Source of the DNA: Paratinospora sagittata
Taxonomy: Eukaryota > Streptophyta > Magnoliopsida > Ranunculales > Menispermaceae
Reading direction: 5' to 3'
Assembly (NCBI GenBank): GCA_035771175.1
Contig: CM069603.1
Coordinates: forward strand, 30,181,308-30,245,307
Length of the DNA: 64,000 nt
The notes under the pieces are model-generated. The model saw only the letters and a program-made list of their open reading frames with translations, was not told the origin of the DNA and searched no databases. The translations under genes and the position numbers were made by a program. This document shows positions 34,001 through 46,503 of this stretch, in pieces (within the stretch, counting starts at the first letter, position 1; every line of letters starts with the position of its first letter).

Positions 34001-37000
34001 CTAGGAGAACTTCTTGTGCTCATGGCCTCTCTCTTTCATCTAATAAAATTTAGTGTGGTGGTTGGTATGCACCCCCCCATTGTCATATCTACCAAACTTA
34101 AAAAGCCATTGGCTCCATTTTTCTAAAATACATGACATTTTTATCTTTATGCATATTTGTCTGTTGTTTCATGCACAAATGTGATGATGAAGTTATTATT
34201 TTAATTGGGCTGGCAAAGTTTTTCTTACTATTTGATTCATCTCGCATTTCCATGTTTTCCTGTTTTTCATATCATTCTGTTTTTGATGTACAGAGTTGGA
34301 AAGGGATGCTGATGAGGAGAAGATAAAGGTTGCTTACAGGCGCTTAGCCAAATATTACCACCCAGATGGTTTGTTTCTTTATCTCGGTCTACTTTCTAAA
34401 CTGAAGATATTTATCCTTGAACCAGTGGTCAATCCTAATACGACCTCAAATAGAGAGTTTTCACACACCTATCGTGGGACTAGTTGCGTGCTTGAAGAGG
34501 CCCAAGTACTCTCAAATCAAAACATAGTTAATCTTAATAGTTAATACACGGTAACATCCAAATATTGTTTCTAATGGAGGGTTCTTTTTTCTTTTTTAAA
34601 TGAAATGATTGCTTTATTCTTCTTCATTATATGGTATTGAGATATTTGGGATCTCATTTTCGTTTTGCTGTCATATAGAAGCATGCTTTCAAAAACTCGT
34701 TGTAAAAAATACTTGCAAGCGTACAATGTAATTACTTCCAAGGTCGAACTCATAGAGATTGGTATCAATTTTGAAACACTATTCTTAAAATCAAATTAAC
34801 TTAAAATAGATTAATCCAAGTCAAAAGAAAATTAAAAGTGACGTATTTTTAAACATAAAATTAAATAATGCAATAATAAAAAATAATTAAAGATGAACAT
34901 GCAAAATATAAAATTAATGATGCTCCTAAAGACTAAAAAAATATTTTAAAAACCTATAACTTTAAAAATAAAATTAAAACACCTAGATTAAATTAATATA
35001 CTAAATTCAATGCATGGAATCTATTTTTGTATGAATAAAACATAAAATATATTTTAAGAGAACCTAACAATTGGAAAAAATAAATACTACCACTACTATT
35101 GTGGAGAACAAGAATTGACAGACAAAAACTAAAGAAATAAGAAAGAACTTCACTAAGAAATAATAAAACTTACAACCTAAAAGCACAAAATATTGGAATC
35201 TGTCACTATCTCCCCTCCTTGATCTTCAAAGCAATAAAACGGAAATATAAACTAACCTAAGCATCAAAGAAAAGGAAAAAGAAGAGGGATCTCAAAGGTA
35301 CATGCCTAGGGGTTTATTCGTAGGCTTTTTAAGCGACAAAAAAACAAGTTTAAGCCAATTTCTAGTAGGGATAACTCTAAAAAAAGAGATTTGATTTTTA
35401 TGAGTTTGATTTAATCTTCTAACTCTTCATGTTTATCCATTCTTCCCTCTTTTAGGCTTCTTTAATCCTCTGACATGTGTCCTCATCTCTGGGCTTCAAA
35501 CATGCTGGAAAGTCCTCCAAATAATTTTGAGTCAAAGCTTCGTCACTCATTTGATTGCTGGGCGAATACTGGAGCAATCCGGAACTGGGTCAAACGTACT
35601 CGGAATGAAGTGATCTTGTGCTTGTTGGAAATGTTTCTTCAAGATTCTTTCTATTGGTATATGACATGAATAGTGAAAACTTTGAGAAGAATCCTTTTGC
35701 AGCAACTATGATCCAGTGTATCTCGGCCGAAACAAATTTGTACAGCCTCAGTTCAATTAAGCAACACGGACATCTCCAACCTATGAAAACCTGAAAATAA
35801 GACTCAAAACACTAGAAAATAATTATTAGAACCATCAAAACAAGCTTGAGACCTTTGTTGTCAAGTCTCACAATTTTATGTGGGTTCAACTAGCCTAAAA
35901 CCCTAACCAAAGGAAAACTTGCTCTAAAAACCCTAATTTCATTAAATTGACCTAAATGGAAGTGTATAACCTATTTAAATGAATGTGAAGATCCTAGAAA
36001 TATATATGAATCCTATTCTAACATGAAAGTCAACCAAAAATACACTAGGATGCAACTTAGCTTAAACAACTCCTTGCCTAAACTGACATTATAATAGACT
36101 TTTGTCTGAACTTAACTAGCCTATTCTATTTCTATTTATTTAAACTTATTTTTAAAACCTAACTTTGGATTTTTACTAACCTATTTAGACACTTTATTTT
36201 ATTTATATAATTTTCTTATAAGTTTTAATTCTAATTTACTAAGGACTTGACTAAAAATACCTAAATGACCTAAAAATTATAAAAACTCTATTTTCTCTTA
36301 TTTCTTATTTTTATTAACTATTTCAAACCTTTTTCTAATTTTTCTAACCTAAAATACTATTTTTAAGAGTAAAAATACACATTTTTATGAACTCGTCACT
36401 TATCTCATGTGGTTTTTGTTGTTGATGAATTAAGAGCCTCTTCTTGTGGGTCATAGATGGCATGCGCACACACACACACAACATATATATATAAAATATA
36501 ATATAATAACAATTGTTCTAGTTAATGAATGCATGCTTTAAGAATTTAAGACACTTCATAAGTTCTTGTAAATAAGATGGACTTTATTAGATATTTTTAT
36601 CTTTAAATTGCCTTTTTTTTTTTTTTTTTTAATGAGAAACTTATAAAATTGCCTAACATGGTTGCAAGAATCCTTATTTGTATCAATGAATCATTTGATT
36701 CATGATTTGATTTAGGTAAAAAAATCATTTGATTCCCTAACATGAATCCTAAAGCACTTAAAATCTCTTTGTGAATCCTAAATATTATAATCCAAAATAT
36801 TATTACTCTTATGATTCATGATTCAAATTCAACAATAAATGGCATATATTTTATTTCTTAAATTTCAAATATCATGTGTTCTTATTATGAAATTGTAAAT
36901 AGAGCTTTTAGACATGACCTGCAACCATTTAACCTAGTTAAAAAAATCTTAGGATGAACTAGTTCTTATGAGGGTTTGTCATTCACCAAGGACATAAAAA

Positions 37001-40000
37001 CTGATTCCAGTTTATCCCATATTCATGGCCTATCAAAATCTGGTATAAAAGATGAACACTTATGAAGTTTTTGTTCTCATTATTAATTTAAAAATTAAGT
37101 TGATTAAGCCACAAATAGTATCTATTCTCAGTAAAAAATAGTATATCTGAAACAAGAGAATGTCACTGTTATATTAAAATGCATCAGCTCAATTGGCCTG
37201 ATACAGTGACCAATGATCAAACATCAAGTTCAGAACACCTTGGAAGTGAAAAAATTATCATTTTGTGCGTCAAACGTAAAAAAATGTTGATTTTTTCTTA
37301 CTAATTATAATGAATTTTAGCATATCTTTGGAGCGTTTTGATTCCAAATTCATTTAGGTATTTGCTTTATTGGTGCATGTACGTAGATAGCAAGGTTTTA
37401 AGAAGTCTTGGACAGAACCTTTTTTCGGCATATTTTTTCCCTTTTTTTTCCTAAGTACGTAATTTACTATCTTGGGAAGATTTTAGAGATTCAGAGCCTA
37501 TATAATACTTGGCATTGTAATTCATGCTTTTCAACAATTTGTTTCTTTGATTTTCAACGCATCGTCCCCATAATTGAATGATTGCTTTCTCAGAAGATTT
37601 TAATCATCCTTGTTCTTTTTCTTCGTATGCAGTCTCCTACATCATGTATGCTTCTGGCACTCAACCCTTACCCTTGTTCTTGTTGCTGACTTGAGCACTG
37701 AGGTTCTTTGGCTGGCAGCCAGGCCAAACATGTGTAAAACCTTAGCTATCATGATGCTGTAACTAATCCCAAGTTAAATTCTTCTGGAGCCTGTGCTGTT
37801 CAGTTTCTGAGGTTCAGCAATCTGAAGTTCTACTCCATTTTGATAATTTCAACAATTCATTTCCAGTTTTGATATTCAAATTCATAATTCAAAGTTGTGG
37901 TGAACTTTGGTCCTTCTGAAGTTTTAATTCCACCCTAATGAGCCCTGAAGATATCTTCAAGCAGTTTGCAGAAATAAGTGGATAAGTCTCATTATAGTGG
38001 TTTGCTAAATTTCAAGTTCCTTTACAAATAGATGTGTTTGTGAACAAACTTGCATTAGTTTCTCCTTCAAAAGTAGCAGGTAACAGCGCTTGCAAAAATT
38101 TGAAGAACATCTTGAAGAGTATGTAAATAGTCTATGGATTATGGCATGCACATAGACCAGATAATTCAAGAATTATGTCCAAGGAGTGTTCTGAGGGGAA
38201 TCCTGGATAGTGTTTAATTAGCCATAAGAATTGATCTAGAGCAACTGTCTCCATAAATATGTTTGACTGGGTGAACGTAGCTCACCTTTTGAGCTGAATG
38301 TTGTGCATTTTGGGTGGCGTACCCTGTAGAACTGAGAAAAATGACTTAAAGACAAACACGCCCAAAGATACATGGCAGTGGCTACTTGACTGAAAGATTA
38401 TAAAAAAAAAAAATTGAACTGATTTGGAATCATAGGTTGTAAAACTGCCCCCTTGTTTTATGCTTTCATCTGTGAGAACACCATCATCTAGGTAATTTAC
38501 TTTGTCAATTTTTTAGCTTTATGTGATTGCATTTATTCTGGCCTTTGGATGTTGACTTTGTCTCTGAAAGCGGATATGACTTCAAATTAATATTTCTATT
38601 TGGTTGCACCTGTTCTTTGGCACTGCTGCCTGTATTTCCAACACAATTTTCTTTCACTAATGATTTGTACAGTAATTCTTTGATTATTATCTGATTGGAT
38701 TCTCTTCTTTGATCAAGTTTATGATGGTAGAGGAACTCTTGAAGAAGGTGAATCAGCTGAAGCTCGATTTATTAAAATTCAAGCTGCATATGAGTTACTT
38801 ATAGATGTGGAGAAGAGGGGACAATATGATAGGGAACACCGAGTTAATCCAATGAAGGTGAAGATGTCCTTTTTTATGTTGGTCCTGAATAATTATAGAT
38901 ATCTTATGCCATGCCATTTTTAGAAAATAAACTTTTTCAAGCAATTGCATTTTTTACTTACATTATTCATCTGCTTATCAATGATCAGAGTTGAAATATA
39001 CAAACAATTTGGACATCCTTGAAATGATGCAAATACTTAGTGATGAATGATGAAATACTATTTATGTTCTTATAAGTACTAGGACAATTATTTAAGTAGC
39101 ACTGTGTGGTGATAACTGATAACTGTAGAATTTTGAAGGTTTGTAAATTCAGCAGGTGCACTTTGAAGGCTTCATGAAAGGATAATAACGTGACTGAATA
39201 CCAGTCAAAATCAATGACTAGATTATAATTAATTCAGGAGAGAGAATGTGATATAGTACCATCCATTGATTGAATGAATCGAATAATTCATTCAATGAAT
39301 CAGATACAGTATTGGTAGTTCTTAAACAATTTGAGCAATTTACTCTTAATATGACATTCAAACAGGGTGCTTCTATGAGAAAATGCATCTCCATTAGCAG
39401 CTCAACTTCATTAATAAAGCAAATTATTATTATTTTTGCTATTATTATAAACATGCTTTGGGATTGGGAATCTATGTTGCATTGTATATAGCTTTAGCCT
39501 TGGGGATTCTTCATCCCTTTGTCCTGCTTGAACCTTTTTGCTATTAATATGAACATGCTTTCTTGTTTCTTGTTAAAAAAAATATTATTGTTATTTATTT
39601 TTTAGGACAAGCAAATTCATATTTAAAGAGATTTTTCAGGGGTTTTCTTAAATCAGTTTATTTTTTACGTGCTTAGTCTGATTCCAGAAAGTAGTAACTC
39701 AGCATGTTCTTCTGGCACATCCTTACAGGCTTCGCAAGCATGGATGGATTGGCTTATGAAAAAGCGAAAAGCTTTTGATCAAAGGGGTGATATGGCAATT
39801 GCAGCTTGGGCTGAGCAGCAACAGCGTGAGATGAATCTCAGAGCTCGGCGTTTATCTCGTTCAAAGGTAATGACTTGTGCCCAAGTGATTGTTTTTTTTT
39901 ATTTTTTTTAACAAATATCCTTTGTAGTAAATGCATCCATTTATTTGGTAATTAATTTCTACAAAGTGGATAATCCCAATGCAGTGATAAAGTCCATATC

Positions 40001-40451
40001 ATAAGAAAAATTAAAACATATCTTTACAGAAGTATCACAAACACCAGAGGCTATTAGTTCCAAAAAAAAAAAAGCAACACTCAGAGTTTTAAATTCAAGA
40101 ATTGCGTCTCTTAGTGCTTTTGGATTTGCTTTTTCCTTTTCTTTTGGAGCTTCTTGGTTCTTGTTGTTGGCTTCTGTCTCAAGGACTATGCCTTCATGAA
40201 AATCTTTTTGTTTATACTTGTATATTTGGATGACATATCAGGTTGACCCTGAAGAGGAGAGAAGGATCCTGACAAAAGAAAAGAAAGCATCTAGAGAGCA
40301 TTTTCACACCACACTTAAACGACATACACTTGTCTTAAAGAAAAGGGATTTAATGCGAAAAAGAGCAGACGAAGAAAGGAAAAAGGTCATCGGCGAGCTT
40401 CTAGCGGCTGAGGGTCTCGAGCTTGACCCAGACAGTGATGAGGTTGTATAG
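31003..40451 (+). CDS. J-domain (DnaJ-like) protein, probably plastid-targeted (5 coding exons)
   Basis: Coding exons: 31003-31282, 34294-34368, 38718-38857, 39729-39866, 40242-40451; 843 nt, 280 aa. Residues 1-80 are rich in Ser and Arg and poor in acidic residues, like a plastid transit peptide (inference). The J domain spans about 89-156: YETLELERDADEEKIKVAYR, then HPD at 116-118, and IKIQAAYELLIDVEKRGQYD. HPD is needed to stimulate Hsp70 ATPase. After it come WMDWLMKKRKAFDQRGDMA and a charged, probably coiled C-terminus rich in Lys, Arg and Glu that ends DPDSDEVV. There is no Gly/Phe region or Cys-rich zinc domain, so it is a type C J-protein. HPD ends at the exon 2/3 boundary. All frames are intact, so the gene is probably functional. 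The start follows GGAGATGAGC; no better ATG is seen. Introns 1 (3.0 kb) and 2 (4.3 kb) carry retroelement pieces. Confidence 0.9.
32770..33420 (-). mobile_element. Copia LTR fragment in intron 1 of the J-domain gene, with an internal tandem duplication
   Basis: Read on the minus strand it contains GTGAACCACATAAAAATACTT preceded by a CCGTAGATGTAGTC string, resembling the downstream (U5) part of copia LTRs with a CGTGGACGTA...GAACCACGT motif. About 170 bp are duplicated in tandem (about 32990-33160 and 33161-33325): each starts TGGTTCACTGAAAATG and continues through CGGAGGTAGAGATTTCACTA to a CTTCTTCCTTGTTC stretch. The outer limits are uncertain. Confidence 0.5.
33786..34050 (+). mobile_element. 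5'-truncated LINE 3' fragment in intron 1 of the J-domain gene
   Basis: One frame reads AVCWSLWKERNPRTFKG, and another reads FGFGDWIRSWCN. Both match the end of plant LINE ORF2 (WxxWxERNxRxF and the ending WIRxW) after the RVT zinc-finger region. It was joined by frameshift and is dead. Confidence 0.6.
34701..36398 (-). mobile_element. Possible gypsy solo LTR in intron 2 of the J-domain gene
   Basis: The left end TGTAAAAAATACTTGCAAGCGTAC resembles the Athila-like LTR end at 59389 (TGTTACACG...CACAAGCGTAC). The minus-strand start would be TGACGAGTTCATAAAAATG at 36398. The interior is AT-rich and non-coding. The target duplication is unclear: CTCGT on the left, CTTAT on the right. Limits are therefore provisional. 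Confidence 0.4.
36399..38717 (+). other. Rest of intron 2 of the J-domain gene
   Basis: Non-coding, with a (CA)n(TA)n microsatellite at 36467-36495 and a T-run at 36611-36630. I recognise no gene or named repeat. Confidence 0.5.
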
Positions 40452-40840
40452 ACCGTCTTTATGTCATTGGTTCCTAATAGTAGATGATGATTTATAAGAA
40501 TTGATTTCTTGACACTTAACAGCATTCGTGCACCATTCTATACATGTTGTAATACGCAGAAACTGTATATATATGTACATATTAATTGTTTTCAATTAAG
40601 AAAGAAATAAGAAATTGTCTTAAATCTCACTCTTTCACTGACTCTACATGCATAACATAAATGCTATAAGGTAACTTAGATCTTATCTCTGCTGCTTGGT
40701 CATGTCCCTTTCTTTCTTCATATTTGAAGTATCATAAACTGAGAAGGAAAGTAACCAGAACATTGGTTGAAACTACTATGTCAAAAAATGAATTTTCTAC
40801 TATGAACTACTCTGGGCCCGAGTAATAAGAAGTAGACACA
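40452..40840 (+). other. 3' region of the J-domain gene
   Basis: T-rich sequence following the stop codon, with possible poly(A) signals of AATTAAGAAAG type near 40595. No further gene is seen before the LINE fragment. Confidence 0.5.
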
Positions 40841-40844
40841 ACAT

Positions 40845-41870
40845 GGCATGTAACGGTAGGGACGCTGGTTTGGCATTTGGTTCCACTTATAGAAGCCCTT
40901 GGAAACTTGTTTTCTTAGTTCTACCATCTTGCTCTTTCCATCAGACTTAAGGTGGGAAGGGGAAATCTATTCCGTTTTTAGGAGGACAATTGGTGTGGTG
41001 ATGCCTCTTTTGCCTTTCTTTACCCAAATCTCTATTGTCTGTCCTTGGCCCATAACCAACCCATTTCATACTTTGTTTCATCCCATTGGAACTAGACATT
41101 CATGGAACCTTCAGTTAGGGAGAAATCTCACCCGAGACAGAGGAGGCGAAGGCCATTACCCTTCTTAACTCTCTTGAACACTCGTGATCCTCGAAGCTCT
41201 TTCACAACTAAATCGTTTTTTAACACTTTGACCAATTCCCTGGACAATCCTCTTTTCTCATTACGTCATCCCATTTGGAAAGCATTTATGCCATCAAAAG
41301 CCAAATTTTTAGCATGGTCACAGCACTATGTAAGGTGAATGCCGGTGATGTTCTGCAGCGAAGATTGTAGAATATGTATATTTCTCCACATTGGTGCGCT
41401 CTATGAAAACAAGATAGTGAACCCATTGAACATATCTTTTTGCAATGTACTTTTTCACAGGAAATATGGTGTAGATTGTGTCTATACTTCCCAATGATTG
41501 ATTGGTCGGGTGAGGATGCGCATGGGGATAGTGCTTTCTTGTATATGGACAGGGTTAAGTCAGGATGGATAAAACACTGGAGTGTAGTGTGCCTGGCAAT
41601 AGTATGGTGCATTTGGAAAGAAAGGAACAATAGAGTTTTTGAGGGAGAGGAGTTGTCGGCTTATAATGTATGGGATAGGTCTCATTTTCTAGCATCTTTA
41701 TGGGTAGCAAATAGCAAATTGTCTATGTGGTACGGATTGGGGGAGTGGATTCGGGATTGGGGGGCTTTTGCAAGTCCATGAGCAATTTTGGCGGCCTCGG
41801 GAGCCACCAGTGTAACATTTATTTCTCTTATATATATATATAGTTTCTAGTTTCTTTAAGAAAAGATGAT
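40845..41870 (+). mobile_element. LINE D, 5'-truncated, carrying the ORF2 C-terminal part
   Basis: Frames on the plus strand read YRSPWKLV (about 40890), SSFTTKSFFNTL and HPIWKAFMPSKAKFLAW (about 41195-41320). They continue IEHIFLQCTFSQEIWCRL (about 41430-41475), SVVCLAIVWCIWKERNNRVF (about 41580-41640) and WIRDWGAFASP before a stop (41781). This is the RVT zinc-finger tail of plant L1-type LINE ORF2. It ends near TTTCTTTAAGAAAAGA (about 41852-41868). The copy has frameshifts and lacks the endonuclease and reverse transcriptase. Confidence 0.85.
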
Positions 41871-42250
41871 TTTTCTTATAAATAGGAAAAGGTTCATGCT
41901 TGTATACCATGATTGCAAGTCTCGAGTAGCTTTTAAAGCAGAGATTTTTCACTACGAGATATGCCATATGTATATTTGAATCATAAGTGATGTATAGTTG
42001 GTTATAAATACTAGCCATCACAAACTCAGATCATGATCAACTGATACTTGAAATTAGAATTCTGTTGGCTGTCATTCCAAGGCAGTCAATATTTGATTTC
42101 TACTTGCAGTTGAAAAAACTAAAATCCAAAGAAAGTGTAGAGAACAAACAGGATCCCATCAGTGGTGACTGAGGAGTGTGAGAAAATAAGCTTCCTTCTC
42201 TGACTTGACAAGGCAAACCATGTTAGCATTACGAAGACCACCATACCCGT

Positions 42251-45200
42251 TCAATAACCTGATGGAAAACCACCTTTTCTTGGATCACTTATAGCTGTAA
42301 GCTCCCCATGGAAAACTCCTTGAGTAGCTTCTGAGCCCTCCAAGTTGTGAACTATAAACTGGCAAATAGTACCACCAGCAATACTTCGTAGGACATGACC
42401 CTTCTTCTGTAGGGATTCCCTGGTCTCAGCAAGAACTTCAAAGTGGTCTCCACTTACTGTTGTCCAATTCTCATATAACACAACATTAGGGATTAGCTGC
42501 ATCATCAAAACATACTATTACTACATTTTATCAAAATTTTGAACCATGTTCTCAGTTCCAAATGTAGATGGGAGTAACATCAAAAGAACATTAACCAAAG
42601 TGGGCTTTGGGTAGAGACCTGATGGTAAGCCCTTGGGGCCATAACAGAAGAGAAAGGATCCATTCCCCTAGCAAAATGATTCAGGAAAACCTCTGCTGTT
42701 CCAGCAATGATCATGGCACCCCCACTTGCACCAACTACTGCCTTTAGTTGCCCGTCCTATGGACAAAAAAATAGAACTTGAATTTTATACAGGAAGAAGA
42801 AAAGATTAAGAAATTTTCATGGAAATGAACAACTTGTACATTACCTTGAGGACAATCACTGGTGTCATAGAAGATAGTGGTCTTTTGGCAGGTCTGATAA
42901 AATTAGAAGGCGGTGGTGGTGGATCATTGGTAGAACCATGTCCAGGAATTGAGAAATCATCCATTTCATTGTTGAGAACTATTCCTGTACTTGTCGACAA
43001 AAATTGCGCCCCAAAGTAAGAGTTTACGGTACTAGTCATTGAGACAGCATTTCGCTTGATATCGACAATGGACAGGTGACTGGTGCCATGGTCATGGACC
43101 TGATTCCATCTGTGAGAAATGGTATATAGCTTGTTAGGTGGTAGCTTGTTTTTCTTGTCAATGTTGAAAGATGATGGCTTCTTTTAAGGTAATGAACTTC
43201 TTGGAATCGATCTTTGATTAGTATGCCAGAAGGGTAATAACCAGTATCCTGTGATTCACATATACTAGTTTAACTACATATACAACATCATACATTACAC
43301 TAAACCATAAACAAACTCTTTTTGTTGTGTTTTTTTTTTTTCAATATAGGTGAGAACATGAATATCCTTTTGCTTACAAAACTGACACAAAATAATCATG
43401 AATCAAATGTCTTGTAGTTAGGTTTAATGATCAATCTGGGAAGTTCCCTTACCTGCCACCATAATGATTTGAACTAAAAGTCATGTTATCCAATATGGTC
43501 TTCTTCAACTCTTTAGCAAACTTTAGAGAGACCATGTCAGAAATAACATCCGATACATCAACAAAGTCAGGATCACCTAGATTCATCTTCACTGCAAATA
43601 CATGCTTTAGGGCTTCGATGAAACGATGGAGGCCAAGTGACCCGGAAAGACCTGAAGGGATCTTATACTGAGATAGAATGTTTAAAATCTGTCGAAAGGG
43701 CAATAAAAAAAAAAATTCAAGTTACATGGATTACTGTATCACTTAGAACATTCATAGAGATCACAGTAAAGATGCAAATGCACTTACAAGTATCATTCCA
43801 GTCCCTCCTGATGAAGGAGGAGGCATGCCCAGTATCTCAAGCCCAAATATCTTTCCAGATATTGGCTTCTTCACTCTAACTTTGTATCGTTTGAAATCTT
43901 CTAATGTTAGCGACCCTCCAGCCTTTCTAACATCTCTAACCAAATTGATTGCTATGGATCCATTATAAAATGCTTTAGGTCCATATCTAGAGATCTCTCT
44001 AAGTGTCTCTGCTAGTTTCATGTTGCGGCATATACTGCCTATTCGCAGGAGATTTCCATTCGACGTGAACATATCACGAAGTCCCTTGTCAGCGAAAATT
44101 CCCGAATTTGTTCTAAGCATTTGCATGTGAAGATAAGGAGATATTCTAAACCCTCTTGCAGCAAGATGTTGGGCTGGTCTCACCAGCCTTTCCCATGGCA
44201 GTCTTCCATGCTGTTTCCAAGCCTCATAAAGCCCTAAAAGTTCTCCTGGTACCGCTATGGACAGAGCTCCACTGGCTTTCAAAGCAGCATTTCCTGCATA
44301 CATGTTCTGAAAAGGCAAGGAGAGTGTAAGAACAGAGATGAAGGTGTATGTGAGTGCTTCATATAATCTTGCATTTTATTAGTGAAAGCTTTGTATTTTT
44401 CCCCAAGTATCAAAGTTCTGAAAGGTAAATTGCATTAATTTAAAGATATTTGTGTCTATGTGAAGGGGTACTTTGGCGCCACAGTAAGATTTGTTGCTGT
44501 GTGACTACTCCAGGTGGTCATTTGTTTGAGTTATGAAAACAGCTCGTTGCGATGCAAGGCAAGGCTTCACAATAGACCCAATGTAGTTCAAACATTCACT
44601 ACAACCTTGCATAAGTGAGAGCCTCGTGCACTGGGTTGTCCTTTTATATCTGTTTCAATGTGAGGATCACTTCAACTACCTCTAGACCCAAGTGTAGGAC
44701 TTTTTTTTTTCTTTAACCCTTAGTACCACTGCATACTATATGATAAATTCCTTCAAAACCAATATGGCACATTAAAAGGGGATATAAAACCCATCATATT
44801 AGGGAACATCAATTTTAATTTTTAAGTGTTAATACTATTGCCCGGAACACGCTCTAGAATGCCTTAAGCTGCCAATATCACATCAACTGACATTTAATTC
44901 AATTTGATTCAACGAAGTCTGTTCTTAATTATTTAGGATCAATTACATGAATTTGCTTTTTCTGCTCCACTTTATCGAAAGGTAACTCGATAGTTATATT
45001 AGTTATATCTTTTTGTGTATGTTATTTTAAGTCTTCCTTTAACTTTGTCTATTACAAAAATAAAAACAACTAGCGGTACCTGAGAGGCTCGCAAAGGCGC
45101 AGTTTCTCTCATGTCAAAGGCTTGAGATTTGCCATTAGAGGATCTAAGGAGAAGAAAAGCTCCACCACCAATGCCACTAGAAGCTGGGCTTACAACCCCA

Positions 45201-46129
45201 AGGCAGAGAGCAGCAGCAACAGTTGCATCCACAGCATGCCCACCTTCACCTAGAACTTCCTTTCCAATTCTAGAACACCTTCCATCATCAGTAGCCACTG
45301 CTCCTCTCTTTCCTCTGATCTCATAATAAGCATTGGAAGTAGTAGTAGTAGCAGTTGAAGTGAATGGGAGCAATAATAATAATAATGATGAGATCAATAT
45401 TAATGCAATCACCCATGAAGAAGCTGCAAGTGAAAAACATTCAACACAGCCTAATTATTACTCCTGCAACCAAATCCATTATATATGTCTCTGTTTGTGT
45501 TAATTACTCAATTTAATTCTATTATATGTTTAGAAACTATCAGCCCCAAAACTACTAGAGATATTAGGAAGATCAATTTCAACATTAATATAATATCAAG
45601 CAATATAAAGCTAATACAAACGTTAATATACCATCACTTTTAAGAGGGCAAAAGTTGTGAACGAGAGAAAACAGAGTAGTTAGACAATTGCCATGAGGCT
45701 CAAGTACATGAGTTCAGGTGGGGTGGACGTGATTTTTATTGGGAAAAGATCTCTTGTGCTGTGGAATACGTGTGGGGCACCTACACATCTATAGGGGGTA
45801 CGCGACTCTCTTCCCTTAGTGGAGCTTGTCCCTAGAATTAGTTGGTGCGTGTAAGATAGACCAAATACCCAGGTTACCAAAAAATAAAATAAAATTAAGT
45901 GGCTTTAATATTTTAACGCTCTGTGAGATTATCTATCACACAACCAATGGAAAATTGTAATTAATGTGCAACCAAGGATGATTGCACTTTAGATATTCTG
46001 AACAAGGATCTTCATGACATAACCCCATTTACCAACATAAATAATACTAATAACATGAGACAGAGATGATTAATCATGCAGAGAAGAAGAGAAGAAAGAC
46101 AATGGTATGCATGGAAACTCACGAATCAT
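42251..46129 (-). CDS. Gamma-glutamyltransferase, secreted/apoplastic type (7 coding exons)
   Basis: Coding exons from the start on the minus strand: 46129-46123, 45423-45080, 44306-43788, 43688-43453, 43109-42845, 42756-42619, 42496-42251; 1,755 nt, 584 aa. The N-terminus is MIPSSWVIALILIS followed by a Leu-rich stretch, a signal peptide or anchor. The enzyme cleaves the gamma-glutamyl bond of glutathione and its conjugates. Family marks: SGIGGGAFLL; PPSSGGTG; DHGTSHLSIVD, whose Thr (about 378) should be the autoprocessing and catalytic nucleophile; NEMDDFS; RPLSSMTP; and GASGGAMI. All are intact, so an active enzyme is likely. It most resembles plant GGT1/GGT2-type proteins, but I cannot say which, so no symbol is given. 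Exon 1 codes only ATGATTC; exon 2 has no usable in-frame Met, so an upstream exon is required. An Au SINE sits in intron 2. Confidence 0.94.
44465..44655 (+). mobile_element. Au-like SINE in intron 2 of the gamma-glutamyltransferase gene
   Basis: It starts GGGGTACTTTGGCGCC and contains GATTTGTTGCTGTGTGACT and the B-box-like GGTCATTTGTTTGAGTT. GAAAACAGC, GGCAAGGCTTCACAATAGAC and GTGCACTGGGTTGTCCTTTT follow in the order of the Au SINE consensus. It is antisense to the host gene. Confidence 0.75.
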
Positions 46130-46394
46130 CTTCTTTTTTTTAACAGGAAAAGAAGAACAGCTTCTTTTTCTTGATCTTCTTCTTGTTTAATTTCTTAATG
46201 TTCTTGGAGAAGTAATAGGTAGGTAGCTCCAGTAGTACTAGCTTAATGAAAGTCAAGTGATAAGGATAAATTCCAGTAGACCACTAAGGAGGTGGACGGA
46301 GATGGTAACTGTACACATCACATCAGACTTTTTTTCTTTTTAGAGGTCGGTGTCTGATCTACTAATTTCTTGGAACACCATCACAAACACTTTA

Positions 46395-46503
46395 AGATAT
46401 CATTTGAAGATATTAAGAAGGCATGTCTCTTGAGTTTGATTTCGAACTCATAACCTCGTGGCCTCCAACCACTGGAGCCAACCCCGTAGGTTTCACCTTA
46501 GAC
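46395..46503 (-). mobile_element. tRNA-derived SINE-like fragment upstream of the gamma-glutamyltransferase gene
   Basis: On the minus strand TTGGCTCCAGTGGTTGGAGG resembles a pol III A box and GTTATGAGTTCGAAATC a B box, at about the usual 30-nt spacing. No tRNA cloverleaf fits. No tail or duplication was verified. Confidence 0.5.

Noticed and set aside
39218..39491. Opposing 73- and 78-codon frames in intron 3 of the J-domain gene
   Set aside because: They lie inside an intron, are low in complexity and resemble nothing known.
45129..45326. Plus-strand 65-codon frame
   Set aside because: Antisense to gamma-glutamyltransferase exon 2, which is intact and conserved.
46395..46503. tRNA gene on the minus strand
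   Set aside because: A- and B-box-like strings are present, but no cloverleaf or acceptor stem can be drawn; a SINE is more likely.
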